Source: an uncultured bacterium (GTDB taxonomy: Bacteria; Bacteroidota; Bacteroidia; Bacteroidales; CAIWKO01). From it: 40,711 nt of DNA. The translations under genes and the position numbers were made by a program. Below, in pieces: positions 8,718 to 17,900 of the stretch. The number at the start of each line of letters is the position of its first letter. Within the stretch, counting starts at the first letter, position 1. The notes under the pieces were generated by a model. That model had not been told where the DNA came from, ran no database searches, and was given only the letters and a program-made list of their open reading frames with translations. The stretch spans positions 1 through 40,711 of the forward strand of contig CAIOYH010000184.1 in assembly GCA_903862465.1 (NCBI GenBank). The letters run 5' to 3'.

Positions 8718-10415
8718 CTATTTAGCTATGGTTATTTTAAACACACTCGAATTCACTCCATCATTTACTTTTACAAAATACATACCCGAAGCTACATCTG
8801 TAATATTCAATTGTAATTGTTTATTTCCTTTCAACAATTCTTCTTCAGCAACAACCGCTCCTGTTATTGTTAGTAGTTCTGTGTGCCTATTATAATCTTT
8901 AGTCATATTCGATTCGATAATTAAACTATTGGATGTAACAGGATTGGGATAAACCGTAATGATATTATAATTACTGCCTTGATTTGGTATATATAAATTG
9001 GTGGAGTCGTAGCAATTTATCAAGCCGATATGATAGGTTTCCGTGATATCTTTGTTATGTAAACTTGAGGTTTCCTGCGTTGGCAAAGCCGCGCGAACGT
9101 AATCAAGAGTTATCCCTGTTGGGGAAACATTCACACGCACATGTCCTGAATTGGGTTTGAGAACACCGTTCACATAACCATAAGTTGCTGCTTGGGGAAT
9201 ATTATTAAAGTTCGGTAAACTAGGTTGAGGCAATTCCTGATAGAGCAAACAATCCAATTCCTGTTTGCCATAAAAATGGTCGTGACCGTGAAACACTATC
9301 GTTACTCTGTTTTTGGTCAATAGGTCTTTTATAGGTTTATACCATCCGGGTCGATTGCTTGCCCAGCCATCGGTGCCGTCTTTGTTTTTCCCGCCCCATT
9401 CGTAATAAGGAGCTTTTTCTATGCCACCTCTTCCAAGATAATCTCCTCCCACCAAATTATGAATGAATACAAATTTGAACTTCGCTGTTGAGGTTTCCAA
9501 AGTAGTTTTCAACCAATCGTATTGTGGTTTGCCCAAACTCCATCGCCAACAGGTCAAACTGTCGGGTTTGGGCGTTGTGTTCCAAAATGGATCGAGCACC
9601 ACAAAGAGCGCATCGCCCCAAGTCATAGCATAATAGGCTTCACGTTTGCCAACAAAATTATTGTTGGTGGTGTCGCCCGTATAGAAAGCATCGGGTTGGG
9701 GATTGGTGTAATATTTTTTGCGATATTTGGTGTCCCAAACTGCAACATTATTAGGACTATTGTTCAAATACCATCCTTCTTCGCCTTCATGATTGCCCAA
9801 AACCAAAAACAAAGGTACACTATGACATTCCGATTGATAAAAGGAACGCAGCAATTTACATCTATACGGGATGGTATCTTCGGGAACAAAACCCTGACCA
9901 TTATTCAGTTTATCCGTCATAAAATTATCCCCCATATCAATCATAAAATCAGGTGCATCTTCCAACTGATTCTTCAAACATAAACGATATAAAGCCGTGT
10001 CGGACGAAGCATCCAAATGGGGGTCAGCTTCTATCACGAAAGTGAATGATTCGCCCGAAGGACGTGCTGTGTGGAAGGTGTGTTCTGCCCGACTTATCAC
10101 TGTTGTGCCGCTTGGTCTGCGATATTGCAGCTTATAATAATATTGTGTGCTTGGTGTCAGATTTGTTACGGTAATAACCTCTACCGCTTCCCCAACAGAA
10201 TCGGGAGCTACTAATTGCCATGCTGTATGACCTGTATAACTTCCGCTTGTAGTTCCGTACGATACTCTCGCTTCCACCACCGAATCAAATATGGCTTCTA
10301 CTGTCATACTTGTGTTGGTAGGTCTGCCGAGTATTTCAGCTCCTGTGATATGCTGACTAAATGCATAAAGATTTACGAGGGATAAAAGGATTGCCAATAG
10401 TGAGTTTCTAATCAT
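8718..10415 (-). CDS. Secreted metallophosphatase with T9SS sorting domain, paralogue of 708..2360
   Basis: AEILGRPT…DMGDNFM…GNHEGEEGWY…FIHNLVGGD…GHDHFYG; C-terminal VYPNPVTSNSLIIES…GMYFVKVNDG. Confidence 0.88.
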   Translation of the reverse strand: MIRNSLLAILLSLVNLYAFSQHITGAEILGRPTNTSMTVEAIFDSVVEARVSYGTTSGSYTGHTAWQLVAPDSVGEAVEVITVTNLTPSTQYYYKLQYRRPSGTTVISRAEHTFHTARPSGESFTFVIEADPHLDASSDTALYRLCLKNQLEDAPDFMIDMGDNFMTDKLNNGQGFVPEDTIPYRCKLLRSFYQSECHSVPLFLVLGNHEGEEGWYLNNSPNNVAVWDTKYRKKYYTNPQPDAFYTGDTTNNNFVGKREAYYAMTWGDALFVVLDPFWNTTPKPDSLTCWRWSLGKPQYDWLKTTLETSTAKFKFVFIHNLVGGDYLGRGGIEKAPYYEWGGKNKDGTDGWASNRPGWYKPIKDLLTKNRVTIVFHGHDHFYGKQELDCLLYQELPQPSLPNFNNIPQAATYGYVNGVLKPNSGHVRVNVSPTGITLDYVRAALPTQETSSLHNKDITETYHIGLINCYDSTNLYIPNQGSNYNIITVYPNPVTSNSLIIESNMTKDYNRHTELLTITGAVVAEEELLKGNKQLQLNITDVASGMYFVKVNDGVNSSVFKITIAK

Positions 10416-10496
10416 GCTTTTTCTCTAGTTTGTTTAACGGGAGTTCTCTTAAGTTTTTTTTTCTTTTATATTTTACACATAAAATACTTTTTACCC

Positions 10497-10994
10497 TTAT
10501 TTCTGTGGCGCATCATTGGGTTTGTCGGGTTTAAAATAATCGCGAATTTCTTTCACCATAACTCCAAATTTTTCTAATTGAGTTTGATTACAAATCGTTT
10601 TAAACTCTTTTGCTTGTTCAAAACGCATCATCTCCATGCTAAATTCATTGTCGGCAACTTTACGAGCCAATGACTTTACGAGTTCCTCATCTGTGTTTTT
10701 ATTAAACATAGATGTATTCATGGAATCTCTTTCCTGACGTATGGCGTGCTCTATGCTCTTTTCCTTTTCAAAATATTTGGTTCTAAGATTTCTGACTTGT
10801 TCAAATTGCTGTTGCGATAAATCTAATTCTTTTTGTAAAATAGTGGAGGCATCCTTTTGAACCTTACATTGCAAAGGTTTTCGAGGACGAAAAATAACAT
10901 CTTTACATACAAAAAAACCTATTGAAACAATATTAAGAACCGTAAGAAAGACAACAATGCGTATCAGCATCTTCTTTTGAGCAATTATATCCAT
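10497..10994 (-). CDS. CpxP/Spy-like (LTXXQ-type) periplasmic protein with N-terminal TM anchor
   Basis: N-terminal TM helix, LDLSQQQFEQVRNLRTKYFEKEKS… helical Q/E/K-rich body typical of the Spy/CpxP/ZraP superfamily. Confidence 0.65.
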   Translation of the reverse strand: MDIIAQKKMLIRIVVFLTVLNIVSIGFFVCKDVIFRPRKPLQCKVQKDASTILQKELDLSQQQFEQVRNLRTKYFEKEKSIEHAIRQERDSMNTSMFNKNTDEELVKSLARKVADNEFSMEMMRFEQAKEFKTICNQTQLEKFGVMVKEIRDYFKPDKPNDAPQK

Positions 10995-10996
10995 GG

Positions 10997-11305
10997 CTAA
11001 CGATTTATTGATGTTGGATTTATTAAAAACTCGGATGAAATTACTTTTAGGTCGCTGTTGCGCTGTGAAGGGTGTTTATCTCCTGAAATCATCGAACCCA
11101 CAATAACGCCTATGTTGATTAGGACAACAAAAAATAACATCACAACAAATTTGTTTTGCCGCAACATAGAAGGTGAATGCGCTTTGCCTTTCGCTATTTT
11201 ATCTAGCAACGATAATTCCCAAGCGGCTGAAACCTCCATAGGTTCTATTGTTTCGAAGGCATGGAGCGTTTCCGAAACTTTATATTTTACTTCTGATTCT
11301 TTCAT
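10997..11305 (-). CDS. Small single-TM protein, candidate anti-sigma factor
   Basis: Immediately downstream of ECF sigma gene; cytosolic ~50 aa then TM helix FVVMLFFVVLINIGVIVG. Confidence 0.5.
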   Translation of the reverse strand: MKESEVKYKVSETLHAFETIEPMEVSAAWELSLLDKIAKGKAHSPSMLRQNKFVVMLFFVVLINIGVIVGSMISGDKHPSQRNSDLKVISSEFLINPTSINR

Positions 11306-11354
11306 GTATGTTATATTTGACGATTAAATTTAAAGATTATGACGCGGCAAAGCA

Positions 11355-11936
11355 TTATTTTTTCAGAATTCTTTCTAATTCATCGCTCACATGTGTCTTT
11401 GCGCGATACAAAAGGGATGCCACCGCCACGGTTGTTGTACTTAAAACATCTGCTATTTCTTCATGACTATAGCCTTCTATTTTGCTGAGCGTGAAGGCTA
11501 CTCTTTGGTTGTCGGGCAATCTGTTTAAGGCGTGCATCACCAGTTTCATATTCTCATTTTCCTGAATATGTTTGTCGGGCATGCTGCCTCCTGCCAACCA
11601 ATTCGCCACATCCTCCAAATGAAATAGCTTGCCAAGGGAACTTATCCGCCGCTTGCGATTTTGTCGTTTCAACTCGTCTAAACTTTTGGTAACGGCTATT
11701 CTATAAATCCATGTAGAAAGCTGTGCATCACCCCGAAATGAATGTAAGGATTCGAACACCTCTATAAAAACCTCTTGAGAAATATCTTCTGCATCCTGTT
11801 TATCCAACAAAAAACGATAACAAATGTTCAGCACCTTACTAGAATACAACGCGACCAACTGCGCAAACGCAGTTTTATCCCCTTTCTTCAATTTTTCTAA
11901 TAGATTTGCTTCAGTCATCATTAAATATATACACAT
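11355..11936 (-). CDS. ECF-subfamily RNA polymerase sigma factor
   Basis: YRFLLDKQDAEDISQEVFIEVFESLHSFRGDAQLSTWIYRIAVTKSLD (region 2) and LPDNQRVAFTLSKIEGYSHEEIADVLSTTTVAVASLLYRAK (region 4). Confidence 0.93.
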   Translation of the reverse strand: MCIYLMMTEANLLEKLKKGDKTAFAQLVALYSSKVLNICYRFLLDKQDAEDISQEVFIEVFESLHSFRGDAQLSTWIYRIAVTKSLDELKRQNRKRRISSLGKLFHLEDVANWLAGGSMPDKHIQENENMKLVMHALNRLPDNQRVAFTLSKIEGYSHEEIADVLSTTTVAVASLLYRAKTHVSDELERILKK

Positions 11937-12154
11937 GAAATGGAATTTACCCTAATTGATACATTATTTAAAAGTGAGGTGGATTACATTGTCATTAGGT
12001 CATTAATGGTCATTAGGTCAGCCCGATACTGTGTGGGCGGGACATGAGTGGGAGCTTCTACCGAACGGGGTTGGATTTGGACTAAACTGTAGCATGCTAT
12101 AACATAACAAGCTGTTCTGCTGCATTATCATCATAATGCACTGCGACTACACAT

Positions 12155-12371
12155 TGAATTGTAGCATGATTGAATTGAATTGTAGCATCAGAACATTAAT
12201 GTGTAGCATCAGAACATTGAATTGTAGCATCAGAACATTAATGTGTAGCATCAGAACATTAATGTGTAGCATCAGAACATTGAATTATAGCATCAGAACA
12301 TTAATATGTAGCATCAGAATATTAAAGTGTAGCATCAGAACATTGAATTGTAGCATCAAAATATTGATTCA
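12155..12371. repeat. Tandem repeat array 3, 21-bp period (gaattgtagcatcagaacatt / aatgtgtagcatcagaacatt)
   Basis: 10 consecutive 21-nt units; the first 5 nt toggle between gaatt and aatgt-type; located between divergent sigma factor and mcrB. Confidence 0.96.
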
Positions 12372-12465
12372 ATCATGCGCAAATTTAATGTTTAGGCGGG
12401 TAATAACGATATACCGCCTTTCATAAAAATAAAAACTTCATACTACCATTTACAGATATAATTTC

Positions 12466-12473
12466 TATCTTTG
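12466..12473 (+). promoter_or_regulatory. Putative Bacteroidota -7 box TATCTTTG of mcrBC
   Basis: TAnnTTTG consensus 18 bp before ATG at 12492. Confidence 0.55.
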
Positions 12474-12491
12474 CTAAAAAATTCAAAAGCA

Positions 12492-15400
12492 ATGGCGTCA
12501 GAAAATAATAACAATTCACAACTAATAAATGGTTCCAACTCGATTCAACAGGAAGACCCCGTGAAGGCTATGATTGAAGGATATAAAAATGTTTTGGCAA
12601 CGAAGCGTTTAGACAACGAAGTTTATAAATGGGAATTGGTGAATGAATTTAAGGGACGACCTAATACGGATGCCCCCGATTTTACTAAAGAGATTAAAAG
12701 CATTAAGTTTAGTAATCTCATTTATGCTATGGGGGTTGCCGTTATTAACCATATTGCTAGAGAAAAGCCCGAGGAATTAAGAGTTCTTTTTAAATATCTA
12801 TTTGATAGCAGTAAAGATTTACCTGAGCGGTTCGATTTTTTTAAGGAGGAATCCTTGAAGCTTTACAGATCCTTAGGCGAAACCTTAAGTCATCATCAGG
12901 ACGAAAGAACAATAGCCACCTATTTGACATACCACAATCCACAGGAATATACATTTTATAAATCTTCTTTTTACAAAGCATATTGCAAGCTTCTAAATAT
13001 AAAAGAAGCAGGGAAAAACAAGAAATATGCTCACTATTTGGCGCTACTAAAACAACTCATTGAAAAATATATTGAACCTGATGCAGCATTAATCAATCTC
13101 GTGAAAATTATCATCCCTGAGTATTATGATGGGACGAATCATTTGCTTTTGGCTCAAGATATCCTATATGAAATGCTAGAAAATAAAGAACAAAACGATT
13201 ATTGGGTTTTTCAAGGGAACCCTAAAATATATGATATTGTAGGGGCATTAAATGATAATGAATTAAATGCTTGGCGCGTTAAAGCACATGAGGATAAGAT
13301 AAAACAAGGCGATAAAATTATTTTATGGGTTACGGGAAAAGAACCGGGCTGTTATGCGCTTGCTGAAGTAACTTCGGAAGTATTTGAAGGATTAGACGAA
13401 GAACCCGAATTAAAATACTACACCGAAAACAGTGTAAATGAAGTTGCGAAACGAGTGAAAATAAAAATCACTCATAATTTGGCGAACAATCCAATTACAA
13501 AGGAGCAAATTGAAAGTGAAGCTGAGTTAGCAGATTTAAAAGTTGGAAACCAAGGGACCAATTTTGTTGCCACCAAAGAGCAATATGATACATTGTTAGA
13601 TATTATTAGTTCTAAAAGTAGCAGTGCTTATGTGGCTGTTAAAAAAAACCTTGATCAGGATAAACTAAAATCATTTCTAGCAATTCTACGTGATTTTATT
13701 AAAGCAAATAGCCTTTATCCAAATGACGAAAGATTAAGCTTTAATGTTCGTAAAAATAAAAACCGACTTGTGTTTTTAATAGGAAATCGATACAGCTTTA
13801 GCATAAATAAATTAAATAATAAAACCATGTTTTCGTTTATTTCCAAGGAGGTTTTGTCTAAAGAATATGAAGATTTTAAAAGCCCCTTAGGTGTTATTGA
13901 AGCACATTGGAATATTATTGAAAATTTAAATGGGTATGAAAATAATATTAATGAAGGTCTTTTAACTGAGCTGGAAAGATCAAATAAATGTGCGTTTAGA
14001 AAATATACCAATCAAGATTTTATTAATGATGTTTATCAAATTACTAGTCCTATGAATCAGAATCAAACATCTCAAGAGAATTTAAAAATTGAATTTATTG
14101 ATTGGCTTGTAGCAAATCCTACAAGTAATTACTTTACCAATGATAAACAAAGAATAGAAAAAGCTTTAGATCAATATAACTCATATTTTGATGAGGATAT
14201 TTATAATTGCTCTATTGATAATTTTGATACAATCCTTAGAATTTTAGATAAAACGCTGTATCAAGACACAACAAATCGTTTTTTAGAATTTAGTAAAGGA
14301 AATAGTAGTCACCAACCTAGAGCTATACTTGGAGAACAAAACTATATGAAATTCCTTAAAGAAAAATTTGCTTATCAACCCAAGGTCGCATTAAACATCA
14401 TCCTTTATGGTCCTCCCGGAACAGGAAAAACGTACAAAACTATTTTTAAGGCAGCCGAAATAGTTGAAAATAGAAAAATTGAAAACTTTGAAGAAGCTAA
14501 GCGTATTTTTAACGACAAACTCAACTCGCAAATTGAATTTATTACGTTTCATCAAAACTATAGTTATGAAGATTTTATCCAAGGATTAAGACCTGATGTT
14601 GAGAATGAAGGAAGTTTAAGTTTTGAAAGAAAAGATGGTGTTTTTAAAAGAATTGCAGATAGAGCTTTGAATAATATCAAAGAAAGTGAGAAAGTGCCGG
14701 AGGAAATCAGCAAATCAATTGCTTTTGTTAATGCTTTGGAAGCTTTAAAAGATCAAGTTATAGAGGCAAAAAATCCAATAAAAATCAACGAAACTGCCTA
14801 CTTTATTGCGGCGGAAGATGACGCTTTCAGATATACTGCCGATAATTGGACACTAAACGATAAAGGGTTTAATGGATTCAGAATGAAATATTCTGACTTA
14901 ATAAAGTTTAATGATGCTAATGTACAAACGAGAAAAGATATAAAGGAATTAAGTAATGTTTCGGGATTAGCCAAGCAACACGCATCTTATTTTATTAAGA
15001 CCTTTGAAATAATAAAAGGATTGGTATCTAATGAAGCTCTTAAAATAAAAGTAGTTACAAGAAATAACTATGTTATCATTATTGATGAGATAAATAGAGC
15101 CAACATTTCTAGAGTGTTTGGAGAGCTTATCACTTTGATTGAACCTGATAAGCGTTCTCATGGGTCCGTACCTCTTAAATGCACTTTGCCATCAGGTGAA
15201 GATTTTATTGTTCCGTCTAATCTCTACATAATAGGCACCATGAATACGGCAGATAAATCCATAGCGCTTTTGGATATTGCTTTGAGAAGACGTTTTGAAT
15301 TTGAAGCTATGTATCCCGATTATGATTTGGAAGGCATTCGTGATACTGAAATCTTAAAGAAGATAAATACAGAAATTATAAAACTGAAAGGATATGATTT

Positions 15401-15590
15401 TCAGATAGGACATTCCTATTTTATGGAATCTAAGGATGATCCTTACAACTTGGTGAAACGAATGAATAAGAAAGTGATTCCTCTTTTGTTGGAATACTTT
15501 ATGAATAATAAAGAGGAAGTTGAAAAGATTATCAAAGCCGCGGGATTAAATCTGAAAGTTGGCAGTTGGCCTCTTGAAATAACGGAATAG
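12492..15590 (+). CDS. mcrB: McrB-type AAA+ GTPase/ATPase with an internal EVE (PUA-like) domain; ORF-track start at TTG 12471 probably too early
   Basis: EVE: DYWVFQGNPKIYDIVGAL…AWRVKAHEDKIKQGDKIILWVTGKEPGCYALAEVTS; Walker A GPPGTGKTY; Walker B VIIIDEINRAN; IIGTMNTADKSIALLDIALRRRFEF. Confidence 0.92.
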   Translation: MASENNNNSQLINGSNSIQQEDPVKAMIEGYKNVLATKRLDNEVYKWELVNEFKGRPNTDAPDFTKEIKSIKFSNLIYAMGVAVINHIAREKPEELRVLFKYLFDSSKDLPERFDFFKEESLKLYRSLGETLSHHQDERTIATYLTYHNPQEYTFYKSSFYKAYCKLLNIKEAGKNKKYAHYLALLKQLIEKYIEPDAALINLVKIIIPEYYDGTNHLLLAQDILYEMLENKEQNDYWVFQGNPKIYDIVGALNDNELNAWRVKAHEDKIKQGDKIILWVTGKEPGCYALAEVTSEVFEGLDEEPELKYYTENSVNEVAKRVKIKITHNLANNPITKEQIESEAELADLKVGNQGTNFVATKEQYDTLLDIISSKSSSAYVAVKKNLDQDKLKSFLAILRDFIKANSLYPNDERLSFNVRKNKNRLVFLIGNRYSFSINKLNNKTMFSFISKEVLSKEYEDFKSPLGVIEAHWNIIENLNGYENNINEGLLTELERSNKCAFRKYTNQDFINDVYQITSPMNQNQTSQENLKIEFIDWLVANPTSNYFTNDKQRIEKALDQYNSYFDEDIYNCSIDNFDTILRILDKTLYQDTTNRFLEFSKGNSSHQPRAILGEQNYMKFLKEKFAYQPKVALNIILYGPPGTGKTYKTIFKAAEIVENRKIENFEEAKRIFNDKLNSQIEFITFHQNYSYEDFIQGLRPDVENEGSLSFERKDGVFKRIADRALNNIKESEKVPEEISKSIAFVNALEALKDQVIEAKNPIKINETAYFIAAEDDAFRYTADNWTLNDKGFNGFRMKYSDLIKFNDANVQTRKDIKELSNVSGLAKQHASYFIKTFEIIKGLVSNEALKIKVVTRNNYVIIIDEINRANISRVFGELITLIEPDKRSHGSVPLKCTLPSGEDFIVPSNLYIIGTMNTADKSIALLDIALRRRFEFEAMYPDYDLEGIRDTEILKKINTEIIKLKGYDFQIGHSYFMESKDDPYNLVKRMNKKVIPLLLEYFMNNKEEVEKIIKAAGLNLKVGSWPLEITE

Positions 15591-15591
15591 C

Positions 15592-16956
15592 ATGACTACG
15601 AATCTCTACGAATTTCAAAACAAACAGGAATTTACAGGCTCTTATCAGGGCTTGGAGGAATTTTTGGATGAAATTTGGCGTAAAAGAGAGAAGTCAACTT
15701 ATTTCATGGAGGAAGATACGGAGAAAACAGAGGTGCAACAGTTCTTGCAGTTCATCCATAAAACCAAAGAGATTAAGTCGAATAAATATGTAGGTGTTAT
15801 TCATTTCGAGGGCAACAGAATTAATTTGTTTCCCAAAATATTTTTCGACAATACGAGAGATGCTTCACAAGATACCCAAGCTATACACAATCATATTTTA
15901 TGGTGGCTAAGTTATTGTCGGAAAATAAAATTCCCGAATTATCAAACTTCTCTTGGTAGCACCAAAAGTGATTTCTTTGAGATATTAATCTATCTGTTTT
16001 CAAAATATACGACAGAATTATTATCTAATACGGTTTATCAACAATATGAAGAAATAGACCAAGAGTTATCGTTTATAAAAGGACGTTTAAATACGAACGA
16101 CTATATCAGCGAGAACTTATCGAAAGGCAGATGGCATAAGTTAAACTGCACTTATGACGCATTCGTGATTGATAATTCGTTCAATAGAATCATCAAGTAT
16201 GTTGCAACATTGCTTTATAATGCTACGAAAACTGCGGACAATCAAAGAAATCTCAGAGAAATATTATTTATTCTTGATGAAGTAAGCGATGTTAAAGTAA
16301 CGGCTAAGGACTGTCTTAAAATTCAATTCAATCCGTTTTTGGGCGACTTTGAAACGGTTCGGGATTATTGCTATTTGTTTTTAAACAATAGTATTTCGTT
16401 GGATTATAAAAATGATTTGAAACTGTTTGCTTTTTTGTTGCCGATGGAATATGTGTTTGAAGATTTCATCTTTGGATTTATTGAAAAAGAAATTGAACAA
16501 GTTAAAACTTTATCGCAACTTCGAACAACGTATTTGGATACGAAGAAGTCATTTTTATTAAAACCCGACTTGTATCTAAAGATTGGCGAGAAAAATGTTA
16601 TTGCCGACACCAAATACAAAATCATTTATAGTGACATACATGATTCAAAGAATGGCATTTCGCAGAATGATTTGTACCAAATGTTAGCATACAGCGTTAG
16701 ATTCAAGGTGGAGGAAATCATCTTGTTTTATCCTGACACGATAAATAACTATCAAGAACAGGAAAACGAAATCATCATAAAAGACGCATTGGCAGACGAG
16801 ACGGAAATAAGCATCAAAACCTTTCAATTGCCAATCATCAATCGGCAATTGTTTGAGCAGGAATCTATCGAAAATATTGAATTAAAGAATTTGTTTAAAG
16901 AAACGAAATGTAAATTAAAAGAACGATTAGAAGCAATTCTGATTCCGTTCGTTTGA
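15592..16956 (+). CDS. mcrC: McrC-family restriction subunit with PD-(D/E)xK nuclease motif
   Basis: Immediately downstream of mcrB; LLKPDLYLKIGEKNVIADTKYK catalytic motif; ITK-type N-terminal domain (VGVIHFEGNRINLFPKIF). Confidence 0.88.
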   Translation: MTTNLYEFQNKQEFTGSYQGLEEFLDEIWRKREKSTYFMEEDTEKTEVQQFLQFIHKTKEIKSNKYVGVIHFEGNRINLFPKIFFDNTRDASQDTQAIHNHILWWLSYCRKIKFPNYQTSLGSTKSDFFEILIYLFSKYTTELLSNTVYQQYEEIDQELSFIKGRLNTNDYISENLSKGRWHKLNCTYDAFVIDNSFNRIIKYVATLLYNATKTADNQRNLREILFILDEVSDVKVTAKDCLKIQFNPFLGDFETVRDYCYLFLNNSISLDYKNDLKLFAFLLPMEYVFEDFIFGFIEKEIEQVKTLSQLRTTYLDTKKSFLLKPDLYLKIGEKNVIADTKYKIIYSDIHDSKNGISQNDLYQMLAYSVRFKVEEIILFYPDTINNYQEQENEIIIKDALADETEISIKTFQLPIINRQLFEQESIENIELKNLFKETKCKLKERLEAILIPFV

Positions 16957-17026
16957 GAACACATTAGGGTCAGGATGGAACCTGATCCCAATACAAATAA
17001 TAAACACAGACCAAAAAAACCAAGCC

Positions 17027-17165
17027 CCCGTTCGGCAGAGGTTCCATCTCTGTCGCCCTTATCCGTTTAGGCTCTGTCTAATTTCCCGTTCCGCCGCTTG
17101 TAGGGGCGTTTTGCAAACGCCCTTTTACCTCCTAATCTGCAAGATTTCCAAAATCTAGCAGATTT
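17027..17165. repeat. Dispersed palindromic intergenic repeat (copy 1; inverted copy at 24083-24215, related partial copy at 28905-28960)
   Basis: cgttcggcagaggttcc..ctctgtcgccc.tat…ggctctg(c/t)ctaattt…aaacgcccttttacctcctaatctgcaagatttccaaaatc.agcagattt shared with the reverse complement of 24083-24215. Confidence 0.85.
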
Positions 17166-17384
17166 CCTCACCCAAAAAAGCCTAAACGTATCTATTATAT
17201 CCTGCCCTGTTATTGCCCCTTTTTAAGGGGTTGGGGTTCTAACATCAACCGCAAACGCCCTTCTCTCAATTGACCTCCTTGTGCCCCTTGTGCTTTTTCC
17301 TTTGTCCTGTCCCGCACCGAACCTATCCCGTATTGAAAGTCGTGAGGTCGGGAGCAACTTGTGGTAAAAAAAAATTTAAAAAAA

Positions 17385-17900
17385 AACCCGAAAATCAAAT
17401 CTCGTTTCCCGAAAATCAAATCTCGTTTCCCGAAAATCAAATCTCGAAACCCGAAAATCAAATCTCGAAACCCGAAAATCAAATCTCGTTTCCCAAAAAT
17501 CAAATCTCGTTTCCCGAAAATCAAATTTTGTTTCCCGAAAATCAAAACACGTTTCCCGAAAATCGAATCTCGTTTCGCGAAAATTAAATCCTCTATGACA
17601 AAATGTCAGTCCATTTCTCCGAAAATCAAATCTCGTTTCCCGAAAATCAAATCTCGAACTGCGAAATTCAAATCTCGTTTTGCGAAAATCAAATCCTCTA
17701 TGACAAAATGTCAGTCCACTTCCCCGAAAATCAAAAATAAAAGTCGAAAATCAAATCTTGTTTCCCGAAAATCAAATCTCGATTCCCGAAAATCAAAACT
17801 CGTTTCACGAAAATCAAATCTCGAAACCCGAAAATCAAAAATAAAAGTCGAAAATCAAACGTCGCATCGCGAAAATCAAAAATAGAAGTCGAAAATCAAA
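17385..17900. repeat. Tandem repeat array 4, 21-bp period (cccgaaaatcaaatctcgttt), about 24 units with some 20-bp variants
   Basis: Repeated (c)gaaaatcaaatctcg(ttt/aaa)ccc; two 42-bp variant blocks containing ctctatgacaaaatgtcagtcca; aaaataaaagtcg variants are 20 bp. Confidence 0.97.

Noticed and set aside
12155-12371. CRISPR array interpretation of the repeat arrays
   Set aside because: Units are contiguous 21-mers with no unique spacers between them and no cas genes in the window
12492-16956. Full restriction-modification or BREX/DISARM-like locus around mcrBC
   Set aside because: No methyltransferase, PglZ, DrmA or helicase genes in the flanks; only McrB and McrC are supported
17210-17885. 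Three overlapping ORFs on both strands (17210-17545 -, 17270-17587 +, 17361-17885 +)
   Set aside because: All arise from array 4 repeats; mutually overlapping and low complexity, so not called as CDS
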